Source: Microbacterium lemovicicum
Lineage (GTDB): Bacteria; Actinomycetota; Actinomycetes; Actinomycetales; Microbacteriaceae
Assembly (NCBI RefSeq): GCF_003991875.1
Contig: NZ_CP031423.1
Span: 3,348,001 to 3,412,000 of the forward strand
Reading direction: 5' to 3'
DNA: 64,000 bases
The notes beneath the pieces are model-generated. The model searched no databases, was not told where the DNA came from, and was given only the letters and a program-made list of their open reading frames with translations. Positions 15,878-24,447 of the stretch are shown one piece after another. The translations under genes and the position numbers were made by a program. Position 1 is the stretch's first letter. Each line of letters opens with the position of its first letter.

Positions 15878-17251
15878 ATGACCGCCACCCAGACCACGCT
15901 GATCGTGCTCGGCGCCTCCGGCGACCTCACGTCGCGCCTCCTCATGCCCGCGCTGGGGCAGCTGCTCACGCGGGAGCCGGAGCGCGGGATCCGCCTCATC
16001 GGCGCCGGCATGGACGACTGGGACGACGCGAAATGGCGCGAGGTCGTGACCGCGTCGTTCGCGACGGTGAAGGCGAGCGGGTCCGCGGTCGACGCCGTGC
16101 TCGCGGGCGCGACGTACCGGAGGTCGGACATCACGAAGCCCGAGGATCTGCGGGCGCTGCTGGCCATGGCCGAGGGCCGTCCGGCCTTCTACTTCGCGGT
16201 GCCGCCGGCGGTCGCGGCCACGGCGTGCGTGGCGCTCGAGCAGGTCACGCTGCCCGAGGGGCTGATCCTCGCCCTCGAGAAGCCGTTCGGCACCGATGAG
16301 GCCAGCGCGCACGCGCTCAACCAGGTGCTGACCAGGCTCGTGCCCGAAGACCAGGTGCACCGCATCGACCACTTCCTCGGGCGCTCCACGGTGCTCAACG
16401 TGCTCGGCGTGCGCTTCACGAACCGCATCTTCGAGCCGACCTGGTCGGCGGAGCACATCGAGTCGGTCGTCATCCGCTATGACGAGGCGCTCGGCCTCGA
16501 GGGACGCGCGGGGTACTACGACAAGGCGGGCGCGCTCGTGGACATGATCCAAAGCCACCTGCTGCAGGTGATGGCGGTCGTGGCCATGGATCCGCCCTCG
16601 ACGCTCGGCGCGATGGATCTCCGCGACGCCAAGGCCGTCGTGCTGCGCGCGACGAGCGTGTGGGAGGACGACGCCGTCGCCTCCTCGCGCCGCGCCCGGT
16701 ACGGCGCCGGCACGATCGGCGACCGCACGCTGCCGGCCTACGCCGACGAGGAGGGCGTGGACCCGGCACGCGGCACCGAGACGCTGGCCGAGATGACGGT
16801 GGGCATCGCGACCTCGCGCTGGGCGGGAGTGCCCTTCGTCCTCCGCTCGGGCAAGGCCCTCGGCGACCGTCGCAGCGAGATCGTCATCCGCTTCAAGCCG
16901 GTCACCCACCTGCCCGGCGGCTTCGAGGGCTCGGCGGACGCCACAGTGCTGCGCCTCACCCTCGGACCCGACCGCATGGCGCTCGAGATCAACGTCAACG
17001 GCCCCGGCGACCCGTTCGAGCTCGACCGCGTCGCCTTGGAGACCGAGTTCGGCGAGGGCGAGCTCCTCGCCTACGCCGAGGTGCTGCAGGGCATCCTCGA
17101 CGGCGATCCCACCCTGTCGGTGCGCGGCGACACCGCCGAGCAGTGCTGGCGCATCGTGCAGCCCGTGATCGACGCCTGGCAGAAGAACGAGGTGCCGCTG
17201 GAGGAGTACCCGGCGGGAACGCCCGGTCCGGCATCCTGGCCCCAGCTCTGA
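15878..17251 (+). CDS. Glucose-6-phosphate dehydrogenase family protein, variant active site
   Basis: A 457-residue protein of the Zwf family, the NADP-dependent first step of the pentose phosphate pathway. The dinucleotide motif is GASGDLTSR (residues 12-20), EKPFG lies at 134-138, and the active-site segment reads RIDHFLGRS (162-170), where classical enzymes have RIDHYLGKE. The catalytic His is kept, but Tyr is replaced by Phe and the Lys-Glu pair is lost. It is probably a paralogue rather than the housekeeping enzyme. Leaderless start (TAGGGT 15866-15871). It is divergent from the GH15 gene, which may release glucose. Confidence 0.85.
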   Translation: MTATQTTLIVLGASGDLTSRLLMPALGQLLTREPERGIRLIGAGMDDWDDAKWREVVTASFATVKASGSAVDAVLAGATYRRSDITKPEDLRALLAMAEGRPAFYFAVPPAVAATACVALEQVTLPEGLILALEKPFGTDEASAHALNQVLTRLVPEDQVHRIDHFLGRSTVLNVLGVRFTNRIFEPTWSAEHIESVVIRYDEALGLEGRAGYYDKAGALVDMIQSHLLQVMAVVAMDPPSTLGAMDLRDAKAVVLRATSVWEDDAVASSRRARYGAGTIGDRTLPAYADEEGVDPARGTETLAEMTVGIATSRWAGVPFVLRSGKALGDRRSEIVIRFKPVTHLPGGFEGSADATVLRLTLGPDRMALEINVNGPGDPFELDRVALETEFGEGELLAYAEVLQGILDGDPTLSVRGDTAEQCWRIVQPVIDAWQKNEVPLEEYPAGTPGPASWPQL

Positions 17252-17294
17252 GGGTCACGCCGGATCACGTCGTCTCGGGACGGATGCTGCGGCC

Positions 17295-18047
17295 TCAGGC
17301 CTCGACGATCGGCACCCCGGCGCCGGCGAGGTCCGAAAGCGCCGGACCCGCGGGGTCGGCGTCGGTGATGACTCCGGCGACGGACTCGAGCGGCAGGACG
17401 CTGTAGCGGGAGGCGGCGCCGACCTTCTCGACGCTCGCCAGCACGTAGGTCTCCGCCGCGCGGGCGGAGAGCGCGCGCTTCATCGCGGCCTCCTCCTCAT
17501 CGCCCGTCGTCAGTCCCGCGGCGGCATGGACGCCGGTCACCCCGAGGAAGAAGACGTCGGCGCTGAGGCGGCCCGCGGCCTCGACCGCCGCGGCACCGCA
17601 GGCGACGCCGGAGTGCTTGAACAGGCGCCCGCCGATGAGGATGACGTCGGCGGCGTGATCGAGGAGGGCGGACGCGATCGTCGGGCTGTGGGTGATGACC
17701 GTTCCCGCGAACGACGTCGGGAGAGCCGCGACCATGGCGAGAGCCGTGGTGCCGCCGTCGAGGATGATCGCGGAGCCGGGTTCGATGAGCGCCACGGCGG
17801 CCGCGGCCACCCGTCGCTTACTGTCGGGCGCGACGGTCGCCCGCGCCGCGAGGTCGGCGACCGCGGGGGAGGCCGGGAGGGCGCCGCCGTAGACGCGGAC
17901 GGCCAGGCCCGCGGCATCCAGTTCGCGGAGGTCCCGGCGGATGCTGTCCTCGGAGAGTCCCAGCTCACGGGCGAGGTCCTTCGCGATGAGCCGCCCGTCA
18001 CGGCGGAGTCGGTCGAGCAGAAGATCCTTGCGCGCAGCGGCCAGCAT
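17295..18047 (-). CDS. DeoR-family transcriptional regulator
   Basis: A 250-residue regulator. The N-terminal DeoR helix-turn-helix (RLRRDGRLIAKDLARELGLS, then EDSIRRDLRELDAAGLAVRVYGG) is followed by a sugar-phosphate-sensor domain (DGGTTALAMVAALP; FFLGVTGVHAAAGLTTGDEEE). Such proteins usually sense a phosphorylated sugar or nucleoside. The ATG at 18047 follows GGAAGGA. It is divergent from the DUF4406 gene, only 46 bp away; the shared gap carries TTGTGCACGTTGTG, a plausible operator. Confidence 0.88.
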   Translation of the reverse strand: MLAAARKDLLLDRLRRDGRLIAKDLARELGLSEDSIRRDLRELDAAGLAVRVYGGALPASPAVADLAARATVAPDSKRRVAAAAVALIEPGSAIILDGGTTALAMVAALPTSFAGTVITHSPTIASALLDHAADVILIGGRLFKHSGVACGAAAVEAAGRLSADVFFLGVTGVHAAAGLTTGDEEEAAMKRALSARAAETYVLASVEKVGAASRYSVLPLESVAGVITDADPAGPALSDLAGAGVPIVEA

Positions 18048-18093
18048 TCGCGTTCCTTCCGGTTTGTGCACGTTGTGTCGTAGTGTAACCGAC
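18048..18093. promoter_or_regulatory. Shared control region between deoR-type gene and DUF4406 gene
   Basis: A 46-bp divergent region. TAGTGT (18081-18086) lies 7 nt before the ATG of the plus-strand gene. Just upstream is TTGTGCACGTTGTG with its GTGCAC palindrome, the likely operator for the adjacent DeoR protein. The AGGAA ribosome-binding site of the minus-strand gene lies at the other edge. Confidence 0.5.
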
Positions 18094-18468
18094 ATGACCG
18101 CACCCCTGATGATCCTGATCGCCGGCCCCTACGCGTCCGGCACCGGTGGCGACCCCGCCCTGATGGCCGAGAACCTGGCCCGACTCGAAGAGGCGGCGTG
18201 GCCGATCTTCCGGGCCGGCCACGTGCCGATGATCGGCGAGTGGGTGGCGCTGCCGGTGCTGTCCAGCGCGGGCGCGTCAGGTCCGGGCGACCCGCTGGCC
18301 GCCTCGGTGATGTATCCGACGGCCGAGCGGCTCCTGCAGCACTGCGACGCGGTGCTGCGCCTTCCGGGCGCCTCCCGGGGAGCAGACCAGGACGTCGCGA
18401 TCGCCGAGAGCCGCGGCATCCCCGTCTATCGGTCGCTGGAGGACGTGCCGGGAGTCGTCGCGGCCTGA
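18094..18468 (+). CDS. DUF4406 (nucleoside deoxyribosyltransferase-like) protein
   Basis: A 124-residue protein beginning LMILIAGPYASG, the IAGPY start that DUF4406 shares with nucleoside 2-deoxyribosyltransferase-like folds. It also has a conserved helix (MAENLARLEEAAWPIFRAGH) and a C-terminal DAVLRLPGASRGADQDVAIA stretch with the acidic catalytic-type residue. A role in nucleotide salvage is possible by fold but unproven. Its divergent DeoR neighbour, a family that often controls nucleoside catabolism, is consistent with this. Leaderless start. Confidence 0.8.
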   Translation: MTAPLMILIAGPYASGTGGDPALMAENLARLEEAAWPIFRAGHVPMIGEWVALPVLSSAGASGPGDPLAASVMYPTAERLLQHCDAVLRLPGASRGADQDVAIAESRGIPVYRSLEDVPGVVAA

Positions 18469-18476
18469 CGGAAGGC

Positions 18477-18857
18477 TCAGTCGGTCTTGAGCACCGAGAG
18501 CACGTTGCCGGCGGGGTCGCGGAACCACGCGATGTCAGGACCCCAGCCGCGCGAGATGCCCTTCTCGTCGGTGTCGCCCTCGCTGTCGTCGTAGATCTTC
18601 GTGACGATGCCGCGGCTGTTGAGGTCGTCGACCACCGCGTCCACGTCGTCGACGGGGAAGTTCAGGATCGTGAACGAGGCCGGCTCGTGGTTCGGCTTGC
18701 TGTAGATCAGCACGTCCGATCCGGTCGGCAGGTGGAGGACGAGGAAGCCCATGTCGTCCTTGCGCACGTCGAGTCCGAGGGTCTCGCCGTAGAAGCGCTG
18801 CGCCGCCTCGATGTCGTCGACCGAGAAGCCGCTGAAAGCCCGTTCCGCACTGAACAT
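18477..18857 (-). CDS. VOC-superfamily (glyoxalase-like) protein
   Basis: A 126-residue VOC protein. The first module begins [22 protein letters not shown] and includes [20 protein letters not shown]; the second has [17 protein letters not shown] and ends [16 protein letters not shown]. The DPAGN motif is the usual VOC C-terminal signature. The start is placed at ATG 18857 because GGAGGAGGAC lies just upstream; upstream extension has no coding character. Substrate unknown. Confidence 0.87.
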   Translation of the reverse strand: MFSAERAFSGFSVDDIEAAQRFYGETLGLDVRKDDMGFLVLHLPTGSDVLIYSKPNHEPASFTILNFPVDDVDAVVDDLNSRGIVTKIYDDSEGDTDEKGISRGWGPDIAWFRDPAGNVLSVLKTD

Positions 18858-19036
18858 GTCGTCCTCCTCCGGGCGGCCGCCCGCCCTCCACGTCCACTGT
18901 GCTCCTGCGACCGACCACTGTCTACGGTGGCCGCGCGTCACGGGGGGACTCATGGCGACGGGAATAGATTCAGCCGCATAGTGTTTTATCCTCGGTGGCA
19001 ACGGCGCCTCCCCGTCATCCATCAGAAGGAAGCGCC

Positions 19037-19627
19037 ATGAACGCGAACTCCCCCACCCTCGACCGCACCGCCGTCACCGACAGCCCCGTGCTGGACGTGC
19101 TCGCCGCGCGCTGGAGCCCGCGCGCCTTCGACAGCGTCGCGCCGGTCGACGAGGCCGCCCTCGCGAGCGCGCTGGAGGCCGCACGCTGGTCGCCGTCGGC
19201 CAACAACTCCCAGCCGTGGCGCTTCATCGTCGCCCGGCGCGGCACCGAGAACCACCGCCTCGTCGTGGACTCGCTGGTCGGCTTCAACCGCGAGTGGGCC
19301 GGCGATGCCGCCGCTCTCGTCGTCGCGGTGGCCGAGACCGAGTCGGCGGACGGCCGGCCCCTCGCCTTCGCGGCCTACGACCTCGGACAGGCCGTCGCGC
19401 ACTTCAGCGTGCAGGCGCACCACGACGGGCTCCACGTCCACCAGATGGGCGGCTTCGACCGCGACGCCGTCCGCGCCGCCTTCGACCTGGACGAGCGCTT
19501 CAGCCCGACCGTCGTCATCGCCGTCGGCCCGGTCGGCGACGCAGCCCAGCTCTCCGACGCGCTCCGCGAGCGCGAGGTCGCCCCTCGGGTGCGCCGCCCG
19601 CTGGCCGAGAGCATCCTCGCGGCCTGA
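19037..19627 (+). CDS. Nitroreductase-family flavoprotein
   Basis: A 196-residue FMN-dependent oxidoreductase. The N-terminal [18 protein letters not shown], the FMN-binding [19 protein letters not shown], the later [20 protein letters not shown] and the [10 protein letters not shown] region are all nitroreductase-family signatures. These enzymes reduce nitro compounds, quinones or flavins with NAD(P)H. ATG 19037 is preceded by GAAGGA at 19025-19030. It is divergent from the VOC gene. Confidence 0.9.
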   Translation: MNANSPTLDRTAVTDSPVLDVLAARWSPRAFDSVAPVDEAALASALEAARWSPSANNSQPWRFIVARRGTENHRLVVDSLVGFNREWAGDAAALVVAVAETESADGRPLAFAAYDLGQAVAHFSVQAHHDGLHVHQMGGFDRDAVRAAFDLDERFSPTVVIAVGPVGDAAQLSDALREREVAPRVRRPLAESILAA

Positions 19628-19822
19628 CGCGGTATGCGCGGCCCGACATCGCCCGCCGCGGCCTGCCGCAGCCCGCGGGGTCCCGCGCCATCGGCACGTG
19701 AACCCCGCGCCGGCTCCGCGCCTCGGGCCGGCGGGCCGGGCGCTCTCCTCCGAGGCGTAGCCCGACCGCGCTCCCGGCGCCACCCTGGTCCGAAGGTCCG
19801 CCAGGCGTGCCTAAGGTGAAGC

Positions 19823-20944
19823 ATGACCGCGCACATCCTGTCGATCGGCACCGCCCTGCCGCAGACGACGATCGAGCAGGATGACATGCGCGACTTCTTC
19901 GCCCGCCAGCCCGGCTACGACCGCCTCGCCTCCCGGCTCGTCCACGCCGCCTTCGACGCGGCGGCGATCGAGCGGCGGCACACCGTGGTCACCGAGCTGG
20001 CCGACGGCGGCACGCACGGTCGCGACGTCTTCGTCTCGGCCGACGGCGTGCTCCAGGCGCCGTCGACGGGCGTCCGCAACGCGGTCTATGCCGCCGAGGC
20101 GCCCGCGCTCTTCGCGGAGGCCGCGCGTGCGGCGCTGACCGGGGCGGGCATCACCGCCGACGCCGTGACGCACGTCGTGACGGCGTCGTGCACCGGATTC
20201 TTCGCGCCCGGTCCCGACTACCGGCTCATCCGCGACCTCGGACTCCCCGCGACGGTCGAGCGCTACCACCTCGGCTTCCTCGGCTGCGCCGCGGCCTTCC
20301 CCGCGCTGCGCACCGCGTCGCACATCTGCGCCTCCCGGCCCGACGCCGTCGTGCTCGTGGTCTGCGCGGAGCTGTGCTCGCTGCACATCCGCTCCAGCAC
20401 CGAACCCGACCAGATCGTCGCCTCGTCGGTCTTCGCCGACGGCGCGGCCGCCGCGGTCGTCTCCGGCCGATCCGGATCCGGTCCGAGCCTCGAGCTGGAG
20501 CGCTTCGGCACCAGCGTCACGAGTGAGGGCGAGACCGACATGGTCTGGCTCATCGGCGACGAGGGCTTCGAGATGACCCTCACGGCCGAGGTGCCGCGCA
20601 TCATCGGACGCGAGATCCTCGACGTCGTGACCGGATTCCTGGATGCCGCACCCGGCGACGAGCGGCCATGGGGCGTGGACGCCTGGGCCGTGCACCCGGG
20701 CGGTCGCAGCATCCTGGATCGCGTCGAATCCTCCCTGTCGCTCGACCCGGCCGCCCTGGCGGCGTCGCGGGCGGTGCTGCAGCAGGCGGGCAACATGTCG
20801 AGCGCGACGATCCTCTTCATCCTCCGCGACCTGCTGGCCGACGCGGCCCTCGGCGATGACGCCCGCATCGCCGGGCTCGCGTTCGGGCCGGGGCTGACGG
20901 TCGAGTCGCTGCTCGCCGTGAAGCACATGCCGCCTGCGGCATGA
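19823..20944 (+). CDS. Type III polyketide synthase (chalcone/alkylresorcinol-synthase-like)
   Basis: A 373-residue thiolase-fold condensing enzyme. The catalytic triad is intact: Cys123 in VTASCTGFFAPGPD, His291 in AVHPGGRSILD and Asn324 in AGNMSSAT. In actinobacteria such enzymes extend a fatty acyl-CoA with malonyl-CoA units to give alkylresorcinols or alkylpyrones. TAAGGT at 19812-19817 lies 5 nt before the ATG, a leaderless start. The stop overlaps the methyltransferase start (ATGA), beginning a three-gene operon like Streptomyces srsABC. The acyl starter cannot be predicted from sequence. Confidence 0.93.
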   Translation: MTAHILSIGTALPQTTIEQDDMRDFFARQPGYDRLASRLVHAAFDAAAIERRHTVVTELADGGTHGRDVFVSADGVLQAPSTGVRNAVYAAEAPALFAEAARAALTGAGITADAVTHVVTASCTGFFAPGPDYRLIRDLGLPATVERYHLGFLGCAAAFPALRTASHICASRPDAVVLVVCAELCSLHIRSSTEPDQIVASSVFADGAAAAVVSGRSGSGPSLELERFGTSVTSEGETDMVWLIGDEGFEMTLTAEVPRIIGREILDVVTGFLDAAPGDERPWGVDAWAVHPGGRSILDRVESSLSLDPAALAASRAVLQQAGNMSSATILFILRDLLADAALGDDARIAGLAFGPGLTVESLLAVKHMPPAA

Positions 20945-21648
20945 CTCTCCGCGAACGGGATGTCCGGCTCCGCGAGCTGATGGACGATCCGGACTGCGAC
21001 CCCGATCGCCTGCGTGCGACGCTGCGCCGCTTCGACACGGTGAACCGGCTGATCTCCGGGTGGGACACCGTCTACCGCCGGCATCTGCGACCGCTGCTGG
21101 AGTCGCTCGGCAGACCCGCGCGCGTCCTCGACCTGGGCTGCGGCGGAGGCGACGTCGTCGTCCGCCTCGCGCGGCTCGCCCACGCCGACGGCTTCGACGC
21201 CTCGTGGCTCGGCGTCGATCCGGATCCGCGGGCACTCGAGGTCGCGGGCGAGCGCCGCGGTTCCGGCGTCGAGTTCCGGAGCACCGACTCCGCGACCCTC
21301 GTCCGCGAGGGCGCACGCTTCGACGTCGTGCTGTCGAACCACGTGCTGCACCACCTGGCAGCAGACGAGCTGACGAGCTTCACGACCGACTCCCGCGCCC
21401 TGTCGGCCGGTCTCGTGCTGCACGCCGACATCGAGCGCAGTCGCACGGCCTACGCGCTCTACGCCGTCGGCATCACGCCCCTCGCACCGGGCACGTTCCT
21501 GCGCACCGACGGCCTCCGCTCGATCCGCCGCAGCTACCGATCCGATGAGCTCGCGGCGGCCCTCCCCGGCTGGCGGATCGAGCGGCCGGTGCCGCTCCGG
21601 GTGCTCGCCGTGGCCGAGGGCGCCGCGGCCGGCTCCCGGTCGTCGTGA
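20941..21648 (+). CDS. Class I SAM-dependent methyltransferase
   Basis: A 235-residue methyltransferase. The SAM-binding motif is VLDLGCGGGDVV, followed by WLGVDPDPRALEVAG (acidic ribose-binding residue) and FDVVLSNHVLHHL. It overlaps the PKS gene by 4 bp, so it most likely methylates the polyketide product. In the srs pathway of Streptomyces the equivalent enzyme acts on the phenolic ring. O- versus C-methylation cannot be decided here. Confidence 0.88.
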   Translation: MTLRERDVRLRELMDDPDCDPDRLRATLRRFDTVNRLISGWDTVYRRHLRPLLESLGRPARVLDLGCGGGDVVVRLARLAHADGFDASWLGVDPDPRALEVAGERRGSGVEFRSTDSATLVREGARFDVVLSNHVLHHLAADELTSFTTDSRALSAGLVLHADIERSRTAYALYAVGITPLAPGTFLRTDGLRSIRRSYRSDELAAALPGWRIERPVPLRVLAVAEGAAAGSRSS

Positions 21649-21687
21649 CCGGCGGCCGTGACGACGGGGTCGTCGGAATGAGAGGCT

Positions 21688-22830
21688 GTGCGCGTGCATG
21701 ACGTCGCGGTGGTCGGAGCAGGACCGGTCGGTCTCGTGCTCGCCGGTCTGCTCGCGAAGGACGGCCTCGACGTGCAGGTGCTCGAGCGACGGGATGCCGC
21801 GGGTGCCGGCACCCGGGCGATCGGCGTCCACGCGCCGGTGCTGGCCGCGCTCGAGGGGAGCGGCATCACCGACGACCTGCTGCACGACGCTGTGCGGGTC
21901 GGCCGCGGCGAGGCCCGTTCGGCGGGGCGCACGCTCGGCGTCGTGCGGTTCGACCGGCTGTCCACGCGCTTCCCCTTCGTCGCGACGCTCCCCCAGGCGG
22001 CGACCGAGCGAGTGCTCGCCGCCCACGCGCCCGCTCCGCGGCGCGCTGCCGCCGTCACCTCGGTGCACTCGCGCGACGACCGTGCCGAGGTCCGGTTCGG
22101 CGATCCGGCGGGCACGGCCTCATTGGATGCGCGCGTCGTCGTGGTCGCGACGGGCTGGAGCGGCCGCGACCTGGTGTACCGCAGCATCCCGACGCACGTC
22201 TATCCCGACCGCTACCTGATGGCCGACGTCGACACCGGAGACCGACCCGACCACGACGTCGCGATCGTCGACATCGACGGCACGGGGGTGATGGAGTCGT
22301 TCCCGCTGCCCGGCGCGCGCCGCCGGGTCGTCGCGTGGGATTCCCGCCCCGAAGACGACGAGCCCGCCGCCCGCGCCGCGCGTCTGGCCGAGTCCGTCGC
22401 GCGCCGGGGCGACCGGGTCGCCGCGGCGGCCGTCACCGAGGCGAGCTCGTTCGGCGTGCGCCGTGTCGTCGCGCCGGCGCTGCGCCGCGGCCGCGTCTTC
22501 GCGATCGGCGATGCCGCGCACGAGGTGAGCCCGATCGGCGGGCAGGGGATGAACCTCGGACTCCTGGATGCTGCGACCCTGGCCCCCCTGCTGACGCGCT
22601 GGATCCGCTCGGGCACAGCCCCCGACGAGGAGCTCCGGCGGTGGGAGCGGCGCCGCGTCCGCTCCGCGGGCACCGCCGCCCGGCTCGCCGCCGTCAACAC
22701 GGCCCTCGGCCGCCCACTTACGTCCGCGGCCGACGCCGCGCGCCGCCTCGCGCTCCGCCTCGCGCTCGCCCGACCCGTCGGCGGCTTCTTCGCGTCGGCC
22801 TATGCCATGGGCCTGGACGCCGACGCCTGA
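21688..22830 (+). CDS. FAD-dependent aromatic monooxygenase (PHBH fold)
   Basis: A 380-residue flavoprotein: GxGxxG in VAVVGAGPVGLVLAGLLAKD, Arg/His-containing GTRAIGVHAPVL, a middle substrate domain, and the FAD ribityl motif GRVFAIGDAAHEVSPIGGQG, then MNLGLLDAATLAPLL. PHBH-type enzymes hydroxylate phenols with NAD(P)H and O2. As third gene of the PKS operon it probably oxidises the alkylresorcinol ring towards a quinone, as SrsC does. The start is GTG (21688), 39 bp after the methyltransferase. Confidence 0.88.
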   Translation: MRVHDVAVVGAGPVGLVLAGLLAKDGLDVQVLERRDAAGAGTRAIGVHAPVLAALEGSGITDDLLHDAVRVGRGEARSAGRTLGVVRFDRLSTRFPFVATLPQAATERVLAAHAPAPRRAAAVTSVHSRDDRAEVRFGDPAGTASLDARVVVVATGWSGRDLVYRSIPTHVYPDRYLMADVDTGDRPDHDVAIVDIDGTGVMESFPLPGARRRVVAWDSRPEDDEPAARAARLAESVARRGDRVAAAAVTEASSFGVRRVVAPALRRGRVFAIGDAAHEVSPIGGQGMNLGLLDAATLAPLLTRWIRSGTAPDEELRRWERRRVRSAGTAARLAAVNTALGRPLTSAADAARRLALRLALARPVGGFFASAYAMGLDADA

Positions 22831-23497
22831 GCGTTCCGCGCCGGGGTGGGTCGCGGCATGGTGGGTCGCGGCATGGTGGGTCGCGGCATCCGCCTGTTCG
22901 CCGTCACCTGACGCGCGATGTCGCCACCCGCGCGGGATACGAGCAGGACGCGTCAGGTGAACGCGGCGCGTACTGCCGCGCGCGCTGAGCCCGCAGTAGC
23001 CCCTCGACCCGCCGCCGCCACCTAACGCGCGATGTCGCCACCCGCGCGGAATAGGAGCAGGACGCGTCAGGTGGACACGGCCCGACGCCCGCCCGCGCGC
23101 TGGGCACGCATCATCCGCGCCGCCCATCGCCGTCACCTGACGCGAGTTGCTGTCACCGCCGCGGGATACGAGCAGAACGTGACAGGTGAACGCGGCCCGA
23201 ACTGCCGCGCGCGCTGAGCCCGCGGCAACCGCGCCGCCCGCGCCGCGCGCGCTAAGCCCGCAACATCCCCGCAGGCCCATCGCCGCCACCTGACGCGCGT
23301 TGCGGTCACCCCCGCAGGACACGAGCAGAACGCGTCAGGTGAACGCGACCCGACGCCCGCCCACGCGCTGAGCCCGCATCATCCGCGCCGCCCATCGCCG
23401 CCACCTGACGCGCGATGTCGCCACCCACGCGGCATACGAGCAGAACGCGTCAGGTGAACACCGCAACACCGCGACACCGCAACACCGCAACACCGCC
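22831..23497. repeat. Tandem array of five 55-bp inverted-repeat units
   Basis: A non-coding region between the convergent monooxygenase and prenyltransferase genes. Five units of exactly 55 bp lie at 22905-22959, 23019-23073, 23134-23188, 23287-23341 and 23402-23456. Each begins CACCTGACGCG (one CACCTAACGCG) and ends CGCGTCAGGTG (one CGTGACAGGTG), with a conserved GTC(G/A)CC...GAGCAG core. The separating DNA (59, 60, 98 and 60 bp) is itself repetitive (CGCGCTGAGCCCGC, CCGCCCATCGCCG). Upstream is a short GTGGGTCGCGGCAT triplicate (22856-22890); downstream is ACACCGCA microrepetition (23459-23492). Confidence 0.9.
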
Positions 23498-24346
23498 TCA
23501 GCCGACGAGCGACTGACCCGTCACCGCCAGCTGCACGCACAACAGCAGCGCCGCGAGCATGACCAGCCGGAACACCGCGCGGCCCGGCGGGCGAACGAGC
23601 GCGAGGATGAGTCCGGCGACGGCGAGCGCGGCGGCCAGGGCGAAGACGATCCAGCCGAGGGTCGACGGCGATGTCGGGCCGGCGAGCACGGCGACCGCTC
23701 CCGCGACGAGCGCCAGCGCGGCGATGACGGCCGACACGGTGCGGCCGAGGCGGTGCGGGAGACCGCGGATGCCGGTGCGGGCGTCGTCGTCGAGGTCGGG
23801 CAGCACGTTCGTGAGATGGATGGCGACGCCGATCGCGCCGCCCGCGACCCACGCCCACGCCGGTGCGAGGCGCGGATCGGCGGCGGACAGGGTGACGAGC
23901 GACGGCAGCAGACCGAAGCTCACGATGAACGGCAGCACGGACACCGGCGTCGCCTTGAGGCGCGCGTTGTACGCCCACGCCGAGGCGAGCGCGATGAGGT
24001 GGGCCACCAGCATCCCGATTCCGAGCACCGCCGACAGCACGAGCGCCGCAGCGACCGTCGCACCGGCGGCGATCCACGCGGTGCGGACGGCGACGTCACC
24101 GCGGGCGAGCGGCTTGTCCGCCCGCGCGTTGGCCCGGTCGCGGGCGGCGTCGAAGGCGTCGTTGGAGAGACCGACCGACAGCTGGCCGAGCAGGATCGCG
24201 GCGCCGAGCACGGCGATGCGCCAGAGGTCGAGCCCGGCGGCGGAGCCCAGCACCACCGCGATCGCCGTGACCACGACGCTCGGTCCGGGATGCGTCGAGC
24301 GCCACAGCACGCCGGCCACCCGGAGCGGCGAGGGCGCGGCAGTCAT
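23498..24346 (-). CDS. UbiA-family prenyltransferase
   Basis: A 282-residue integral membrane enzyme with about eight to nine helices. The first Asp-rich motif is NDAFDAARDRANARADKPLA and the second is NVLPDLDDDARTG; both bind prenyl diphosphate through Mg2+. The order and spacing match UbiA/MenA-like aromatic prenyltransferases. It is not assigned to menaquinone synthesis because no men genes are nearby. Facing the PKS/methyltransferase/monooxygenase operon, it could prenylate that product. The ATG at 24346 lies 6 nt after TAGCGT on the minus strand (leaderless). Confidence 0.9.
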   Translation of the reverse strand: MTAAPSPLRVAGVLWRSTHPGPSVVVTAIAVVLGSAAGLDLWRIAVLGAAILLGQLSVGLSNDAFDAARDRANARADKPLARGDVAVRTAWIAAGATVAAALVLSAVLGIGMLVAHLIALASAWAYNARLKATPVSVLPFIVSFGLLPSLVTLSAADPRLAPAWAWVAGGAIGVAIHLTNVLPDLDDDARTGIRGLPHRLGRTVSAVIAALALVAGAVAVLAGPTSPSTLGWIVFALAAALAVAGLILALVRPPGRAVFRLVMLAALLLCVQLAVTGQSLVG

Positions 24347-24407
24347 ATCCCGACGCTAGCCCGCTCCGACCCCGCGCGCCGCCGTGCAGATGCTGAGGAG
24401 TTGTGCA

Positions 24408-24447
24408 GAAAAGGAGGAGGATGCCGCAGCATCCGCCCTCCCCTTTC
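24408..24447 (-). terminator. Terminator-like stem-loop after clpB built on the GGATGCYGC palindrome
   Basis: Read on the minus strand, GAAAGGGGAGGGCGGATGC-TGCG-GCATCCTCCTCC is followed by TTTTC. The stem has a few mismatches outside the GGATGC/GCATCC core, and a T-run follows, as expected for an intrinsic terminator about 90 nt beyond the clpB stop. Confidence 0.65.

Noticed and set aside
15722..16909. Upstream extension of the GH15 frame into the G6PD gene
   Set aside because: The extension is antisense to the zwf-like gene. The GH15 N-terminus (MASPIEDYAVLSD) starts at 15721 behind a -10-like box.
22831..23497. CRISPR array
   Set aside because: Repeats are 55 bp with inverted ends, the spacers are homologous to each other and of unequal length, and there are no cas genes.
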